From: Candidatus Firestoneibacteriota bacterium
GTDB taxonomy: Bacteria > JACRDZ01
Length of the DNA stretch: 7,466 nt
NCBI GenBank assembly: GCA_016212735.1
Contig: JACRDZ010000152.1
Coordinates: 1-7,466 of the forward strand
Direction of reading: 5' to 3'
The translations under genes were made by a program, and so were the position numbers. Shown here piece by piece: positions 6,528 to 7,466 of the stretch. Every line of letters starts with the position of its first letter. Position 1 is the stretch's first letter. The notes below the pieces were generated by a model. It was not told the DNA's origin. It made no database searches and worked only from the letters and a program-made list of their open reading frames with translations.

Positions 6528-7466
6528 AATAGCCGATTATTCTGGGACTTATTTTATAATAACTTTTAGTTATAACTTTTCCTGGAAAGTTAGATATGAG
6601 ATTTGTATCTCGAAAATTGCTTAATAGCTTAAGCAATTTTATATAACGGCCCGAAGCTAAAGTAATAAAACATATGCGTTTCTTTTTTATATCATTATTT
6701 GAATTTATGATTTCAGGGGTTAAATTGATATTATTTACAGTAATAGTAATGGTTTCGGAATGAGATAAAGAATAATCTGAGACAATAAACAAAACAGAAT
6801 AAGTTCCAGCCTGCGAGTAAGAAGGAGTCCATGAGAAATTATGAGTTGTGGTATCAAAAGAAGCTCCTTGAGGCAGGTCCCCTGTAAAATAAGATAAAGT
6901 ATCATTATCAGGATCTGAAGCTGTAACAGTAAATTCAAGAAGTTCATTTTCATTTATGCTTTTATTCCCAATAGGGACAAGTAGTGGTGTTCTGTTGACA
7001 TTATTTACAGTAATAGTAATGGTTTCGGAATGAGATATAGAATAATCTGAGACAATAAACAAAACAGAATAAGTTCCAGCCTGCGAGTAAGAAGGAGTCC
7101 ATGAGAAATTATGAGTTGTGGTATCAAAAGAAGCTCCTTGAGGCAGGTCCCCTGTAAAATAAGATAAAGTGTCATTATCAGGATCTGAAGCTGTAACAGT
7201 AAATTCAAGAAGTTCATTTTCATTTATGCTTTTATTGCTAATATGATCAAGTTGAGGTGCACGATTGCTGTTATTCACACTAATAGTAATACTTTCAGAA
7301 TCATACAGAGAATCATACAGAGAATAATCTGAGACAGTAAAAGTAATAGAATAAGTTTTAGCCTGCGAAAAATCTGGTATCCAGGAAAAAATTCTGGTAT
7401 TTGGATCAAAAGTTGCTCCTGGAGGCAGATTAATTGCTGAATAAATTAAAGTATCCCCATCCGGAT
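6484..7466 (-). CDS. Surface protein with tandem putative-Ig (He_PIG-like) repeats and CFI-box-like C-terminus, 5' end missing
   Basis: The frame is open on the minus strand from the window edge (first full codon at 7464) to a stop at 6484-6486, giving 326 visible residues. A GTG at 7278 is only an internal valine codon, because repeat sequence continues upstream of it. The protein shows one partial and two complete repeats of about 90 residues. Each has SDPDNDTLSY, LPQGASFD, FSWTPSYSQAGTYSV and a VSDYS...ETITITVNN strand, matching putative-Ig (He_PIG, cadherin-like) domains; the DPDND acidic stretch suggests Ca2+ binding. After the last repeat come an INSNNDIKKKR linker and a CFI-box-like domain (CFIT, NFRDTNLI, GK, SYYKISP). 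Its last 13 residues are read from the antisense of the neighbouring gene. It is most likely an exported, wall- or membrane-associated structural or adhesive protein. The N-terminus and signal peptide lie outside the window. Confidence 0.85.
   Translation of the reverse strand, partial: PDGDTLIYSAINLPPGATFDPNTRIFSWIPDFSQAKTYSITFTVSDYSLYDSLYDSESITISVNNSNRAPQLDHISNKSINENELLEFTVTASDPDNDTLSYFTGDLPQGASFDTTTHNFSWTPSYSQAGTYSVLFIVSDYSISHSETITITVNNVNRTPLLVPIGNKSINENELLEFTVTASDPDNDTLSYFTGDLPQGASFDTTTHNFSWTPSYSQAGTYSVLFIVSDYSLSHSETITITVNNINLTPEIINSNNDIKKKRICFITLASGRYIKLLKLLSNFRDTNLISNFPGKVITKSYYKISPRIIGYFRSLNMVKFYNNIL
6526..6672 (-). other. CFI-box-like C-terminal domain (protein domain, - gene)
   Basis: Starting at the Cys codon 6670-6672, the minus-strand protein reads CFIT, then NFRDTNLI, NFPGK and SYYKISPRIIGYF. 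From the RD pair onward it is identical to the C-terminus of the opposing gene at 14 of 23 positions, ungapped. The homologous part ends near 6526, directly opposite the end of the + gene, and is followed by a 13-residue tail. Confidence 0.7.
6613..6640. terminator. Hairpin, possible terminator of the + strand gene
   Basis: AAAATTGCTTAA (6613-6624) and TTAAGCAATTTT (6629-6640) form a perfect 12-bp stem with a TAGC loop, 85 nt after the stop of the + gene. The stem ends in four T residues on the + strand. It is AT-rich, so weak as an intrinsic terminator, and lies inside the coding region of the minus gene. A smaller hairpin, GAGAT-TTGT-ATCTC (6598-6611), precedes it. Confidence 0.4.
6730..6966 (-). 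repeat. 270-bp period direct repeat, copy 1
   Basis: This 237-bp block matches 7000-7236 at 235 of 237 positions; the differences are 6768 (A against T) and 6901 (A against G). It encodes one complete He_PIG-like domain core of the minus-strand surface protein. Confidence 0.95.
7000..7236 (-). repeat. 270-bp period direct repeat, copy 2
   Basis: This is the second copy of the block at 6730-6966, offset by exactly 270 bp (90 codons), so the reading frame is kept. The linkers on either side (6967-6999 and 7237-7274) differ more than the cores, which limits the recently copied tract to the domain core. Confidence 0.95.
7299..7322 (-). repeat. 12-bp perfect tandem duplication in the coding sequence
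   Basis: AATCATACAGAG occurs twice in direct succession (7299-7310 and 7311-7322). In the minus-strand protein it inserts four extra residues, giving LYDSLYDSES between the VSDYS strand and the final strand of the upstream Ig-like repeat. It looks like replication slippage that kept the frame. Confidence 0.9.

Noticed and set aside
6735..7223. Two nearly identical 72-codon minus-strand open frames (6735-6953 and 7005-7223)
   Set aside because: They are out-of-frame readings of the two duplicated Ig-like repeat units, and their similarity only reflects the DNA duplication.
6730..7236. CRISPR-like direct repeats
   Set aside because: The repeats are 237 bp with 33-bp linkers, lie in frame in a coding region and encode protein domains; unit size and spacing do not fit a CRISPR array.
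7276..7278. GTG as the start codon of the minus-strand Ig-repeat gene
   Set aside because: The same frame stays open to the window edge and encodes another recognisable Ig-like repeat upstream, so this codon is an internal valine.

Overview
The window is a low-GC (roughly one-third G+C by eye) bacterial segment carrying a stretch of surface-glycan genes followed by two large cell-surface protein genes that converge on each other. The taxon cannot be fixed from sequence alone. Strong Shine-Dalgarno sequences, a Sec signal peptide, and two proteins ending in what looks like a CFI-box (Cys-Phe-Ile) C-terminal domain fit one of the uncultivated, AT-rich bacterial phyla in which I recall that domain being common. 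This taxonomic remark is inference.

Region 1 (1-1232, + strand) holds the C-terminal end of a family-4-type glycosyltransferase, then a complete radical SAM/SPASM-like protein 17 nt downstream. Region 2 (about 1264-1994) is a compact toxin-antitoxin module: a TTGACA promoter with an inverted repeat touching its -35 box, an AbrB/MazE-type antitoxin with a near-ideal Shine-Dalgarno, and a PIN-domain RNase toxin whose start overlaps the antitoxin stop (ATGA). Region 3 (2006-3142) is a complete GT4 glycosyltransferase that follows the toxin by only 11 nt and has no clear ribosome binding site of its own.

Region 4 (3120-3285) is a 166-nt imperfect palindrome with about 33-bp arms. It begins inside the last codons of the glycosyltransferase and ends just before the Shine-Dalgarno of the next gene. 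Region 5 (3303-6527, +) encodes a 1074-residue secreted protein with a signal peptide, at least twelve Asp-box/BNR motifs (beta-propeller type), an Fn3-like domain, a PKD domain, a lysine-rich linker and a CFI-box-like C-terminus. Region 6 (6484 to beyond 7466, - strand) is the C-terminal part of a second surface protein made of tandem putative-Ig (He_PIG-like) repeats, ending in a homologous CFI-box. Two of its 270-bp repeat units are almost identical in DNA.

The first genes probably work in building a surface polysaccharide or modified peptide. The last two encode exported proteins likely sorted by the same C-terminal signal. The most interesting signals are the long palindrome at 3120-3285, the pair of homologous C-terminal boxes placed tail to tail with overlapping stops, and the very recent repeat duplication at the right edge. 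I see no clear evidence of a wholly new defence or RNA system here.
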